Assembly: GCA_902599405.1 (NCBI GenBank)
Contig: CACKFO010000005.1
Location: 36,680 to 100,679, forward strand
Reading direction: 5' to 3'
Source: an uncultured Alphaproteobacteria bacterium
GTDB taxonomy: Bacteria > Pseudomonadota > Alphaproteobacteria > HIMB59
DNA length: 64,000 nucleotides
In this document: piece by piece, positions 31,142 to 41,168 of the stretch
Layout: each line of letters opens with the position of its first letter
How positions within the stretch are numbered: the first letter of the stretch is position 1
Notes under the pieces: model-generated
Databases searched by the model: none
Seen by the model: only the letters and a program-made list of their open reading frames with translations
Told to the model about the DNA's origin: nothing
Made by a program: the position numbers and the translations under genes

Positions 31142-32146
31142 TTGTTAAGTGCAATTCATCAAAATTATTTACAAAGTGTAAATAATTTATCAATAAAAAA
31201 TATTGGATTAACTGGGAAAAACCCTTCAGTGGCATGTCTGATTGTTGACTACTCTAAATCTCCAAAAGGAATTGTCTTAAGTTATGGTTTAACTTCAAAA
31301 AATGGCAGACCTCATGCAGAAATTAACGCCTTAAATAAATTACCTCAAAATAAAATAAATAATAAAACCGTTATGTATATTAGTTTAGAACCTTGTTTTA
31401 AAAATAATAGCTGTTGCGCAAAAGCAATTGCAAATGCTGGAATAAAAAAAGTTTTTATAAGTTCATTAGATCCAAACCCAAATATAAAAGGAAAGGGGAT
31501 CAAATTTTTAAAGCAGCAAAATATCAAAGTAACTCATTCATCAAAATCTTTAGATAAATTTCAAAAAATTAATAAATATTTTTACACTCACCAAACATTA
31601 AATAGACCTTTTATTACTCTCAAAATTGCTATCTCCAAAAACGGTTTTAGTAAAAGCCCAACAATTAAGAATATAACCTCTGAACAAACTCAATATTTTA
31701 TGCATCGGATGAGATTATCGCATGATGCTATAGCTGTCGGCATGAACACATTGTTGGATGATAGACCAAAATTAACTTGTAGATTACAGGGGGTTGAAAA
31801 AAACATACCAAAAATCATTTTCTCAAATAAAAAAAATAAAATTAAAAATTACTTATCACTATATGTTGATTACAAAAAATTATTAAATGAAGATTTTTCT
31901 TTATTTAGAAATTTACAATTTCAATCTATTCTAATCGAAGGCGGAATTAGAACTTTTAAATATTTTCTTAATTGTAATTTGTTTGATGAGATTATAGTCT
32001 GCCAATCAAATATGATTATAAAAAATTCTAGTAAAAAATACTTTTTATCAATGAAATCATTAAAAAATAATTTCAAATTAAAATCCTCTTATCAATATGG
32101 ACAGGATACAATTTATAAATTTGTAAATAAATGTTTAGTGGAATAA
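31142..32146 (+). CDS. ribD: bifunctional riboflavin deaminase/reductase RibD
   Basis: GRPHAEINAL, YISLEPCFKNNSCCAKAI; C-terminal reductase domain; rib operon context. Confidence 0.9.
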   Translation: MLSAIHQNYLQSVNNLSIKNIGLTGKNPSVACLIVDYSKSPKGIVLSYGLTSKNGRPHAEINALNKLPQNKINNKTVMYISLEPCFKNNSCCAKAIANAGIKKVFISSLDPNPNIKGKGIKFLKQQNIKVTHSSKSLDKFQKINKYFYTHQTLNRPFITLKIAISKNGFSKSPTIKNITSEQTQYFMHRMRLSHDAIAVGMNTLLDDRPKLTCRLQGVEKNIPKIIFSNKKNKIKNYLSLYVDYKKLLNEDFSLFRNLQFQSILIEGGIRTFKYFLNCNLFDEIIVCQSNMIIKNSSKKYFLSMKSLKNNFKLKSSYQYGQDTIYKFVNKCLVE

Positions 32147-32709
32147 TTCAATCTCAAGGTAAAATTAAAAAACTATCCAGAGAAGAAAAATCTTTGGTAG
32201 TTGAAATTCATTCCTCTTTAAATGGATATAAGTTAGGTTCTTCAATATGCTGTTCAGGTATTTGTTTAACAGTTACATCAAAAAATAGAAATACCTTTAA
32301 AGCTGATATTTCATATGAAACTATGAATAAAACTAATGCTAAATATTGGAAAGTTGGAAAAAAAATAAACTTAGAAAAATCTTTAAAAGTCGGTGATGAA
32401 ATTTCTGGTCATTTTGTTTTTGGTCATATTGATACTACTTGTTCTGTTGAAGAATTATATAAAGTTGGAAGTAGTTGGTTTTTATCCTTTAAATTTCCAA
32501 AAAATCTTAAAAAATTTATTGTCCAAAAAGGTTCTATTTCTCTAAATGGTATTTCACTTACAGTAAATGAAGTTAAGTCAAATAAATGTCATTGTATGAT
32601 TATACCCCATACGTACAAATATACTGATATTCATACATATAAAAAAAATGAAATTTTAAATCTTGAAGTCGATATGCTAGCAAGATACGCTCACTCCTCA
32701 AAATCATAG
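32131..32709 (+). CDS. ribE: riboflavin synthase alpha subunit
   Basis: MFSGIIQSQGKI; duplicated lumazine-binding repeat; GHFVFGHIDTTC. Confidence 0.93.
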   Translation: MFSGIIQSQGKIKKLSREEKSLVVEIHSSLNGYKLGSSICCSGICLTVTSKNRNTFKADISYETMNKTNAKYWKVGKKINLEKSLKVGDEISGHFVFGHIDTTCSVEELYKVGSSWFLSFKFPKNLKKFIVQKGSISLNGISLTVNEVKSNKCHCMIIPHTYKYTDIHTYKKNEILNLEVDMLARYAHSSKS

Positions 32710-32721
32710 GTTATTAAATTA

Positions 32722-33795
32722 ATGTCAGATTTTACAAATATTGAAAATATTATTAACGATGCCCGCAATGGTAAGATGTATATTTTAGTTGATAGCGAGG
32801 ATAGAGAGAATGAGGGTGATTTAATTATACCTGCATCTCTTTGTAAGCCAGAACACATCAACTTTATGGCGACATATGGAAGAGGTTTAATTTGTTTATC
32901 TATATCTGAGACAAGAGCAGAAGAATTAAAGCTCCCATTGATGAATCCTGATAATTGGAAAAAAAAGACCACAGCATTTACTGTCTCAATAGAGTCTAGC
33001 ACTAACATAACCACAGGTATTTCTGCATTTGATAGAGCAGAGACAGTAAAAGCTGCTATAAATCCAAATTTCAAATCAGGAGATATTGTAAGCCCTGGTC
33101 ATGTATTTCCATTAATTGCTTGGGATGGTGGAGTATTAACCAGAGCAGGTCATACGGAAGCTGCTGTAGATATATCAAGATTAGCTGGATTAAATGATTC
33201 TGCAGTTATTTGTGAAATTATGAATGATGACGGCACTATGGCTAGGGTTCCAGACCTAATACCTTACGCAAAAAAACATTCTATTAATATCGGGACAATT
33301 CAAGATCTTATCGCATATAGAATTAAAAATGATTTACTCATAAAAAAAATTCCTGAAAAGCAACACCAGATTAAAAATATTTATTCAGATATTTTTGAGT
33401 TTAATGTTTTTGAGAATACCATTGATGGATTACATCATGCAACATTACACCTAGGAGATTTATCTAAACAAGATAGCGTGATGACAAGAGTTCATCCTGT
33501 TCAGGGTTTCGATGACATAATTATGAATTTTAATAATCCAAAAACAAAAGACTTACATGCCTCAATTGAAAAAATAAAATCTCATGGATCTGGAATTATA
33601 GTTCTAATTAATAATCCTATATTAGGCGATCTGGGGAAGTTATCAACTGATGAAAAGGTAAAATATTATGGCCTAGGAGCCCAAATTCTTAAAAATTTCT
33701 CTATAAATAATATTTCTGTATTATCTAATTCACTAAGTGAGGATTTAGACCTTGGTATTTATGGATTAAGAGTAAATAAAATAGAGAGCCTATGA
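32722..33795 (+). CDS. ribB: 3,4-dihydroxy-2-butanone 4-phosphate synthase fused to a degenerate GTP cyclohydrolase II-like domain
   Basis: VDSEDRENEGDLIIPA, HTEAAVDISRLAGL; the C-terminal half lacks the GCH II Cys zinc-binding motif. Confidence 0.93.
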   Translation: MSDFTNIENIINDARNGKMYILVDSEDRENEGDLIIPASLCKPEHINFMATYGRGLICLSISETRAEELKLPLMNPDNWKKKTTAFTVSIESSTNITTGISAFDRAETVKAAINPNFKSGDIVSPGHVFPLIAWDGGVLTRAGHTEAAVDISRLAGLNDSAVICEIMNDDGTMARVPDLIPYAKKHSINIGTIQDLIAYRIKNDLLIKKIPEKQHQIKNIYSDIFEFNVFENTIDGLHHATLHLGDLSKQDSVMTRVHPVQGFDDIIMNFNNPKTKDLHASIEKIKSHGSGIIVLINNPILGDLGKLSTDEKVKYYGLGAQILKNFSINNISVLSNSLSEDLDLGIYGLRVNKIESL

Positions 33796-34208
33796 AAAAA
33801 TTAAAAATTAAAATAGTAGTTGCTAATTATTATAAAGAAATAACTAATCCATTAACGCAATCCTGTATTGAGATTTTAGAAAAGAGTAAACTTAAATATG
33901 AAATTTTAACTGTTCCCGGTGTTTATGAAATTCCTCAATTGATAAAATGGAAAATTAAACCAAATAATTACAATTTATTTATTGCCCTAGGTTGTGTTAT
34001 TAAGGGAGAGACATATCATTTTGAGGTTATATCTGACTCTGTTGGGAAAGCGCTTTTAGATATTGTAAATCAAAATAAAAATACACTTATATCGAATGGT
34101 ATAATAAATGCATATAGCAAGTCTCAAGCATTAAAAAGATCTAAATCAAAAAATAAAGGAAATGAAGCTGCTAATGCTATGATTAAAATGATTGAATGCT
34201 TAATTTAA
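33792..34208 (+). CDS. ribH: 6,7-dimethyl-8-ribityllumazine synthase
   Basis: VPGVYEIPQLIK, ALGCVIKGETYHFEVISD, NKGNEAANAMIKM. Confidence 0.95.
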   Translation: MKKLKIKIVVANYYKEITNPLTQSCIEILEKSKLKYEILTVPGVYEIPQLIKWKIKPNNYNLFIALGCVIKGETYHFEVISDSVGKALLDIVNQNKNTLISNGIINAYSKSQALKRSKSKNKGNEAANAMIKMIECLI

Positions 34209-34582
34209 ACAAAAACACGAGATTATTTTTCTTTCAATTTATATTTCAAAGAAATTATTCAACTGACTTTGAGTTAGATGAATTTATAAAACAAAACATA
34301 AAAAAAAGGCCTTTTAACAAAAAAAAATTACTTTCATTAAATGATAGCTTTAATTCTAATTTAGAAAAAATCAAAGAACTAATAGATTCTAAAATTATTG
34401 AAAAAACTAACAAAATAACAGTTTTCCTACTTTACGCCTTTTGCTCTGAATACTTTTTAGACAAAAAGAAAAAAAAGATATTAATGAGCGAATATATCAA
34501 GCTTTCCAAGGATTTTCTTACCCAAGAGGAGGTAAAATACTTCAATTATTTGTTAGATGATGCCTCAAAAAAAGCACCTTGA
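34196..34582 (+). CDS. nusB: NusB-like transcription antitermination factor (divergent)
   Basis: Immediately downstream of ribH with overlap; helical 128 aa with N-terminal NusB-like NTRLFFFQFIFQRNY. Confidence 0.6.
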   Translation: MLNLNKNTRLFFFQFIFQRNYSTDFELDEFIKQNIKKRPFNKKKLLSLNDSFNSNLEKIKELIDSKIIEKTNKITVFLLYAFCSEYFLDKKKKKILMSEYIKLSKDFLTQEEVKYFNYLLDDASKKAP

Positions 34583-34613
34583 AAATAAAATTAAAATAGA
34601 TTAACAACTTACC

Positions 34614-36737
34614 ATGTCTCAAATACAGTTCTTGCAAATAGTAATATTTGCTGCAATAGCAGCGATTGCTTTCGGAATATTCACAACTAATAAAATTCTA
34701 AGCTTACCTAAAGGCACTAAAAGAATGATAACAATTTCTAGTGCTATTCAAGAAGGAGCAAAAGCTTACCTTAACCGTCAATACACAACTATATCAATTG
34801 TTGGTATTGTAATATTTTTAGCTTTCTTTTTAATACCGTTTAAACACATCTATGATGTTCCCGTAGGGTTTCTTATTGGTGCAGTTTTATCAGGCCTTGC
34901 TGGTTATATCGGTATGAACGTCTCTGTTAGAGCAAATGTGATAACAGCTCAAGCAGCAAGTTCCTCTTTAAAAAAAGGCCTTTATGTTGCTTTCAACGCT
35001 GGGGCAGTCACAGGATTGTTAGTTGTTGGTTTGGCTTTAGCAGGTATAGCAGGGTATTTTATGATACTGTATTTTGGATTTGAAAGAACAGGAAGAGAGC
35101 TTATAGAACCGTTAGTCGCTCTCGGTTTTGGATCTTCATTAATTTCTATATTTGCAAGATTGGGTGGGGGAATTTTTACAAAAGGAGCAGACGTTGGAGC
35201 TGATCTGGTTGGAAAAGTAGAAAAAAATATTCCTGAGGACGACCCAAGAAATCCAGCTGTGATAGCAGATAACGTAGGAGACAACGTTGGAGACTGCGCA
35301 GGTATGGCGGCAGACTTATTCGAAACTTATGTTGTCTCAATTGTAGCAACAATGGTTTTAGCTATTATCTTTCAAGGAACTGTAAGTGAGCTAACTATTT
35401 ATCCGTTATTAATCGCAGGCTCCAGTATATTAGCATCTATAATTGGTTCAAAGTTTGTATCAATCTCTACTCCAAAATCTTCAATTATGGGAGCATTGTA
35501 CAAAGGTTTTTTCATGACATTATTTATTTCTGTAATTTTATTTGCACTTATCACTCAATATTCAATTGGCTTTGATCAATTTTTCCAACTAGGAAATAAA
35601 TGGTACAACGGAATGGATTTATTTCTTTGTGCGGTTTATGGATTAGTTATTACTTTAGCACTTGTTTTTATTACAGAATATTACACTAGTACTGAGTATA
35701 GACCTGTAAAAAGTGTTGCAGAAGCCTCTCAAACTGGTCATGCGACTAATATTATTCAGGGTCTTGCTATGGGTATGGAGTCAACAGCTATACCTGTCTT
35801 GATTATATGTGCAGGAATAGGTCTAACTTTTTCAACTGCTGGACTGTTTGGTATAGCAATCGCAGTTACATCAATGTTGGCTCTTGCTGGAATGGTGGTC
35901 GCTTTAGATGCTTACGGACCAGTCACAGATAACGCAGGAGGTATTGCCGAAATGTCAGGTTTGAATAAGAGAGTTAGAGAAAGAACAGATGCCTTGGATG
36001 CAGTTGGTAATACCACAAAAGCCGTTACAAAAGGTTACGCAATAGGCTCAGCTGGACTCGGTGCATTAGTTTTATTTGCTGCTTACACAGAAGATCTTAA
36101 ATTTTTTAATCAAGAAACCGGAAATAATGCTTTTAATGTATCTTTTGACTTATCAGAACCTTACGTGATAATTGGCTTATTATTAGGTGGTCTACTCCCT
36201 TTCTTATTTAGCGCTCTTAGTATGACAGCAGTAGGAAGGGCAGCAGGCTCAGTTGTTTTAGAAGTCAGACAACAGTTTAAAGAAAAAAAAGGTATAATGT
36301 CTGGAAAAGAAAAACCTGATTACGGTAAGTGTGTAGACATCCTTACAAAAGCAGCCATTAAAGAGATGATCATCCCATCTCTATTACCTGTACTTTCACC
36401 AGTTATTATTTTCTTTGGTGTTTATTCATTGACAGGGAGTGTCAACACAGCCTTTCAAGCACTGGGTGCACTATTAATAGGAGTTATTATTACCGGTTTT
36501 TTTGTAGCAATTTCAATGACCGCAGGTGGTGGTGCTTGGGATAATGCAAAAAAATACATCGAAGATGGTAACTTAGGTGGAAAGGGAAGTGAAACTCACA
36601 AAGCCTCTGTAACCGGAGATACCGTTGGTGACCCATATAAAGATACAGCTGGACCAGCTGTAAATCCAATGATTAAAATAACAAATATTGTATCAATTCT
36701 ATTACTATCAATAGTCGTTCATTTAAATATCATTTAA
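34614..36737 (+). CDS. hppA: membrane-bound proton-translocating pyrophosphatase
   Basis: [62 protein letters not shown]. Confidence 0.97.
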   Translation: MSQIQFLQIVIFAAIAAIAFGIFTTNKILSLPKGTKRMITISSAIQEGAKAYLNRQYTTISIVGIVIFLAFFLIPFKHIYDVPVGFLIGAVLSGLAGYIGMNVSVRANVITAQAASSSLKKGLYVAFNAGAVTGLLVVGLALAGIAGYFMILYFGFERTGRELIEPLVALGFGSSLISIFARLGGGIFTKGADVGADLVGKVEKNIPEDDPRNPAVIADNVGDNVGDCAGMAADLFETYVVSIVATMVLAIIFQGTVSELTIYPLLIAGSSILASIIGSKFVSISTPKSSIMGALYKGFFMTLFISVILFALITQYSIGFDQFFQLGNKWYNGMDLFLCAVYGLVITLALVFITEYYTSTEYRPVKSVAEASQTGHATNIIQGLAMGMESTAIPVLIICAGIGLTFSTAGLFGIAIAVTSMLALAGMVVALDAYGPVTDNAGGIAEMSGLNKRVRERTDALDAVGNTTKAVTKGYAIGSAGLGALVLFAAYTEDLKFFNQETGNNAFNVSFDLSEPYVIIGLLLGGLLPFLFSALSMTAVGRAAGSVVLEVRQQFKEKKGIMSGKEKPDYGKCVDILTKAAIKEMIIPSLLPVLSPVIIFFGVYSLTGSVNTAFQALGALLIGVIITGFFVAISMTAGGGAWDNAKKYIEDGNLGGKGSETHKASVTGDTVGDPYKDTAGPAVNPMIKITNIVSILLLSIVVHLNII

Positions 36738-37066
36738 TCGAATTCAATTTCTTCAACAGACCTTAAAATATTATCTTCAAATTTAAGTTTTAGGGTCTTG
36801 TTGTAAATAGTTTGCTTGAAAGCTGCAATTCCCTCTTTTTTATCTATTCTATAAATCCACAAATTTTCGGAGTTTTCTTTAACTAAAGGAGGGCCTATAA
36901 TGGTCTTTATATCATCTTTTGAGTAATTAATTTTTTGATAATTTTCTTTAATTTCGTTAAAGCTATTTTCAGAAACTCCAGAAAAATAAACATCTTTTGA
37001 ACAAGAAAATAAAATTAAAGCACAAGAAATAGCAATAAAATATTTATATATTTTTAAAATATTCAC
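36734..37066 (-). CDS. bamE: outer membrane protein assembly factor BamE (SmpA/OmlA lipoprotein)
   Basis: Lipobox-like LILFSCSKD; short SmpA-like domain; upstream of plsX on the opposite strand. Confidence 0.65.
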   Translation of the reverse strand: MNILKIYKYFIAISCALILFSCSKDVYFSGVSENSFNEIKENYQKINYSKDDIKTIIGPPLVKENSENLWIYRIDKKEGIAAFKQTIYNKTLKLKFEDNILRSVEEIEFD

Positions 37067-37115
37067 AATAAAAACAAATAAGGTATAAGTTTCCTTAAAG
37101 CAATAATAAACATGA

Positions 37116-38120
37116 ATGACTAAATATCTTATAAACCTAGATCTTCACGGAGGAGACTTTGCTCCAAAGTCAGTTTTAGAGGGAGCGTTAATAGCTCAAA
37201 CTAAAAACTCTTCTATCAACTTCAATCTACACTGTGATATACCTACTTATGAAAAATTTAAACCTACTTTTTCTGAATTATTTGCTAATTCTCAATGGAT
37301 TGAATCTCAAAATTTTATATCTCCAGATATGAAGCCAAGTGACGCTTTAAAAAAGGATAATCGAAATAGTTCTATGTCTAATGCTATTTTAAATTTAAAA
37401 GAAAATAAAAATCAAATTTCTATTTCAGCAGGAAATACAGGGGCTATGATGGCCTATTCAACTGTATATCTGAGAACTATTGATAATATCTCACGACCAG
37501 CAATAGCCTCTCTATTCCCATCTGAAAATCATCCAGTTTGTTTTTTAGATTTAGGTGCAAATGCAGAATGTAACTCAGAAAATCTTCTAGATTTTGCGGT
37601 TATGGGAAGCACTTATTACAAAGTTTTATTTCCACAAATGGATACAAAGGTAGCACTTTTAAATATTGGATCAGAAGAGCTCAAAGGTAATAACTTAATT
37701 CAAGAGACTCATGAATTAATGAAAAATGATAAAAGAATTAATTACCACGGTTTTATAGAGGCAAATGAGATAACTTCTACAAATAATCATGTTATAGTCA
37801 CAGATGGATTTTCTGGAAACATTGCGCTAAAAACAGCAGAAGGTGTATCTAAATTTATAACTGGCTCTCTAAAACAAAGTCTAACCACCTCCTCATTTTC
37901 AAAATTTCTATCTTTTCTTCTTAAAAAAAATTTTAAGAATTTTAAAAATTTAATCGATCCGAGGAATTACAATGGAGGGATGTTTATAGGAGTAAACGGT
38001 ATAGTAATCAAAAGTCACGGAAATGCAGACTCACATGCATTTGCAAATGCAATAGATTTTGGTGTTAGATGTATAGACTTTGATTTATTAAATGAGATTA
38101 AGAAAAATGTCTCAAGATAA
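37116..38120 (+). CDS. plsX: phosphate acyltransferase PlsX
   Basis: INLDLHGGDFAPKSVLEGAL, SAGNTGAMMA, LDLGANAECN, VTDGFSGNIALKTAEG. Confidence 0.95.
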   Translation: MTKYLINLDLHGGDFAPKSVLEGALIAQTKNSSINFNLHCDIPTYEKFKPTFSELFANSQWIESQNFISPDMKPSDALKKDNRNSSMSNAILNLKENKNQISISAGNTGAMMAYSTVYLRTIDNISRPAIASLFPSENHPVCFLDLGANAECNSENLLDFAVMGSTYYKVLFPQMDTKVALLNIGSEELKGNNLIQETHELMKNDKRINYHGFIEANEITSTNNHVIVTDGFSGNIALKTAEGVSKFITGSLKQSLTTSSFSKFLSFLLKKNFKNFKNLIDPRNYNGGMFIGVNGIVIKSHGNADSHAFANAIDFGVRCIDFDLLNEIKKNVSR

Positions 38121-38382
38121 AGTTACTAGAGAAACAATAGCTAAACAGATATCTATCGAATTTGGTATAGCATACTCCTCAATTTACAAAAAAATTGATA
38201 GAATTCTTGAAATTTGGGGTAATGAGATTACAAATTCTGACTCATCAATAAGCAACATTGGCTCATTTAAAATCAAAAAAAAAAATGACAGGATAGGAAG
38301 AAATCCAAAAACGAAAGAAGAATATGTTATTAAATCAAGAAAAGTTATAAGCTTTAAAAAATCAAATAAATTAGTCTTATGA
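38107..38382 (+). CDS. ihfA: integration host factor alpha subunit-like HU-family protein
   Basis: FKIKKKNDRIGRNPKTKEE (HU/IHF arm); plsX/merR neighbourhood. Confidence 0.82.
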   Translation: MSQDKVTRETIAKQISIEFGIAYSSIYKKIDRILEIWGNEITNSDSSISNIGSFKIKKKNDRIGRNPKTKEEYVIKSRKVISFKKSNKLVL

Positions 38383-38687
38383 CCAAAAATTTTTACAGTA
38401 TTGATGATGTATCTCAATTAGTGGGAGAGCAGAAACATACTATAAGATTTTGGGAGAGTAGAATAAAAAAACTAAAAGTTATTAGAACTCAATCTGGACA
38501 TAGATTGTATGATTATGAGAACTTACTTCTTTTAAAAAAAATAAAATACTTACTTGATGTTCAAAAATTGACACTTGATGGTGTCAATGATTATTTATCA
38601 AAATCAAAGCTTAAAATGAAATCGCTAGATGATAACATTCTTTCAGATTTGAAAGATTTATTAGGAATATTAAAAAAGTCTAGATAA
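38379..38687 (+). CDS. MerR-family transcriptional regulator
   Basis: FYSIDDVSQLVGEQKHTIRFWESRIKKLKVIRTQSGHRLYDYENLLLL. Confidence 0.92.
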   Translation: MTKNFYSIDDVSQLVGEQKHTIRFWESRIKKLKVIRTQSGHRLYDYENLLLLKKIKYLLDVQKLTLDGVNDYLSKSKLKMKSLDDNILSDLKDLLGILKKSR

Positions 38688-38688
38688 T

Positions 38689-38765
38689 CGGGGGTTAGCT
38701 CAGTCTGGTAGAGTGCGCGTCTGGGGGGCGTGAGGTCGCTGTTTCAAGTCCAGTACCCCCGACCA
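38689..38765 (+). tRNA. tRNA-Pro(GGG)
   Basis: CGGGGGT...ACCCCCG acceptor, anticodon loop CTGGGGG, GTTTCAAGTCC T-loop, encoded CCA. Confidence 0.88.
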
Positions 38766-38833
38766 TAAAAAAGAGAATAATGTTTAAAAAATCTATTTAT
38801 TATCAATTTATGTAAAAAATTTATCTATAATTC

Positions 38834-38861
38834 TTGATTTTTTAATGATTTTACTTATATT
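38834..38861 (+). promoter_or_regulatory. candidate sigma70 promoter of rplM (TTGATT-N16-TATATT)
   Basis: Read directly; the -10 ends 9 nt before the GTG start of rplM. Confidence 0.5.
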
Positions 38862-38870
38862 CCCCCTATC

Positions 38871-39338
38871 GTGAAGACAACTACTTTAAAAAAATCTGAA
38901 TTTCAAAAAGCATGGCATTTGCTTGATGCAACTGATATTTCTGTTGGAAGGCTTGCTTCAAGGGTAAGTTTAATTCTTAAAGGTAAAAACAAACCACAAT
39001 ATTCTCCTAATTTGCCAGTTGGAGATGGCGTAATAATTATTAACACAGATAAAGTAAAATTTTCAGGTAATAAAAATACTGAAAAAAAATATTACAAACA
39101 CACCGGTCACCCTGGTGGAATTAAAGAAACTACACCAGACAAGTTAAAACAAAATAATAAATCTAACGATATAATTAAAAAAGCAATAAAAGGAATGCTT
39201 CCAAACTCTCCTTTGTTTAGGGACCTTATGAAAAATAATTTAAAACTTTATAAAGATGCTAAACATCCACATGAATCTCAAAATCCAAAAAACTTAGATT
39301 TTAAATCTATTAATAGGAAGAACGAAGTAAATGCCTGA
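38871..39338 (+). CDS. rplM: 50S ribosomal protein L13
   Basis: [46 protein letters not shown] start. Confidence 0.96.
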   Translation: MKTTTLKKSEFQKAWHLLDATDISVGRLASRVSLILKGKNKPQYSPNLPVGDGVIIINTDKVKFSGNKNTEKKYYKHTGHPGGIKETTPDKLKQNNKSNDIIKKAIKGMLPNSPLFRDLMKNNLKLYKDAKHPHESQNPKNLDFKSINRKNEVNA

Positions 39339-39720
39339 TCAAGTCTATAGCACCGGAAGACGTAAAGAGTCTATTGCAAGAGTTTGGATTGCTAATGGAA
39401 CAGGAAATATTACAATTAACAAAAAAAATATCGATGATTATTTTCCTGATAAAGCTCTAAGAATGATAATCAACCAACCATTAGAAGTCGCAAAAAAATC
39501 AGACTCTGTAGATCTTAGAATAACAGTATTAGGTGGAGGTTTATCAGGTCAAGCTGGTGCAATAAAACATGGTCTCAGTAGAGCTTTAACAAAAATAGAC
39601 CCAAACACCAAAGATGTTTTAAAAAAAAATGGTTTTTTAACAAGAGACTCTAGAACAGTAGAACGAAAAAAGTATGGTAGGCAAAAAGCTAGACGTAGTT
39701 TTCAGTTCTCTAAAAGATAA
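39331..39720 (+). CDS. rpsI: 30S ribosomal protein S9
   Basis: [33 protein letters not shown]-terminal [16 protein letters not shown]. Confidence 0.97.
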   Translation: MPDQVYSTGRRKESIARVWIANGTGNITINKKNIDDYFPDKALRMIINQPLEVAKKSDSVDLRITVLGGGLSGQAGAIKHGLSRALTKIDPNTKDVLKKNGFLTRDSRTVERKKYGRQKARRSFQFSKR

Positions 39721-39895
39721 TCTTTTATATATTTTTTCTTTTATTTTTTTATTAACAATTACAGTATCGTGTGAAAGATCATTTAAAGATTTTGATAAAA
39801 ACTTACTAGAAAAGAAAAAAGAATTAGAGGAATTCAATGAAAAGAGTAATATTAGAAAAGAAGAAATTTTGAAATCTCAAAATGAACAAGATTAA
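39674..39895 (+). CDS. small membrane-anchored/lipoprotein-like coiled-coil protein overlapping rpsI
   Basis: Hydrophobic [17 protein letters not shown] then charged helix [17 protein letters not shown]; 47-nt out-of-frame overlap with rpsI; overlaps hom start. Confidence 0.5.
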   Translation: MVGKKLDVVFSSLKDNLLYIFSFIFLLTITVSCERSFKDFDKNLLEKKKELEEFNEKSNIRKEEILKSQNEQD

Positions 39896-41168
39896 GATAG
39901 CAATTTTAGGTTTAGGGGTCGTGGGCTCTCATGTGGTGAAGCTATTAGAAAAAAATTCATATTTTTTAGATGATACTAAATGTGAAATAGTTTCTATAGG
40001 TGCCAAAAATAAGAAAAAGAAAAGAATTATCAATATTAGTAAATACAAATGGGTAAGTGATTTTAAGAGTTTAAATCAATTTAAACCTGACTTAATCATT
40101 GAAACTATTGGGGGCACAGGAAAGTACATAAATGATCTTTATAAGTTTTGTTTAAAAAATAAAATATCTCTCGTCACTGCCAATAAGGCTCAATTAGCAG
40201 AAAAGTCTGATTTGTTTTTTGAGGGCTTTGATAAGTATAATTTATTTTTAGGCTTTGAGGCTGCTGTATTAGGCGCTGTACCCATAATAAGAACAATAGA
40301 GCAGAGTATTCACCCCTCAAAAATAAATTCAATTTATGGAATTTTTAATGGCACAACTAATTATATTATCTCACAAATGTATGAAAATAAGATTAGTTTC
40401 AAAGAAACATTAGAACAAGCTATTAAAAATGGATTTGCTGAACAAGACTCAAGTTCGGATTTATCTGGTAGAGATGCTATGCATAAACTTGTTTTACTCT
40501 CAAATATATCTTTTGGAAAAAAATTTAAATTCTCTGATATGTACTTCGATGGAATTGAAAATATTAAGCTAATAGATTTAGAGCAAGGTCTCAATCTTGG
40601 TTATAAATTAAAACTTGTTTCTATAACAGAGAGATATAAAGATAAGTTTTTTTCATCTGTAGCACCTTGTTTTGTGCCAGATTCAAGTTTGATTGCAAAA
40701 ACTAATTTTGAAGAAAACGTTATTACTTTAGAAGGTGAAAATTTTTTAAAAACTAGCTTGGTTGGCAAAGGAGCAGGAGGCTATCCAACAGCTACTTCTA
40801 TTATTTCTGATATAAAGAGATTTGTTAATTATTCTTCTAATAAAGGTGTTTTTATAAAAAAATACTCACAAATGTTGAAAGCAAAGTTTGTTAGTCAATC
40901 GCAAAGAATTAGACCATATTACTTAAGAATGTCTGTACTCAATAAAGTTGGTGTTCTTAAATCGATTGCCCAATTATTTTCTCAAAAATCAATTTCTATA
41001 AAATCCATAATTCAATTGAATACTACTAATGAAAAAGTTGTTCCTATAATTATTATATCTGATCCTGTTGTTTTAAAAAATATCACTCAAGTTGTAAATA
41101 ATTTAAAGAAAACAAATTTTATTAAAAACGAGATATCAGTTATTAGGATAGAGGAAAATATTGGATAG
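39882..41168 (+). CDS. hom: homoserine dehydrogenase
   Basis: AILGLGVVGSHVVKLL, GIFNGTTNYIISQM, GFAEQDSSSDLSGRDAMHKL, C-terminal ACT domain. Confidence 0.95.
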   Translation: MNKIKIAILGLGVVGSHVVKLLEKNSYFLDDTKCEIVSIGAKNKKKKRIINISKYKWVSDFKSLNQFKPDLIIETIGGTGKYINDLYKFCLKNKISLVTANKAQLAEKSDLFFEGFDKYNLFLGFEAAVLGAVPIIRTIEQSIHPSKINSIYGIFNGTTNYIISQMYENKISFKETLEQAIKNGFAEQDSSSDLSGRDAMHKLVLLSNISFGKKFKFSDMYFDGIENIKLIDLEQGLNLGYKLKLVSITERYKDKFFSSVAPCFVPDSSLIAKTNFEENVITLEGENFLKTSLVGKGAGGYPTATSIISDIKRFVNYSSNKGVFIKKYSQMLKAKFVSQSQRIRPYYLRMSVLNKVGVLKSIAQLFSQKSISIKSIIQLNTTNEKVVPIIIISDPVVLKNITQVVNNLKKTNFIKNEISVIRIEENIG

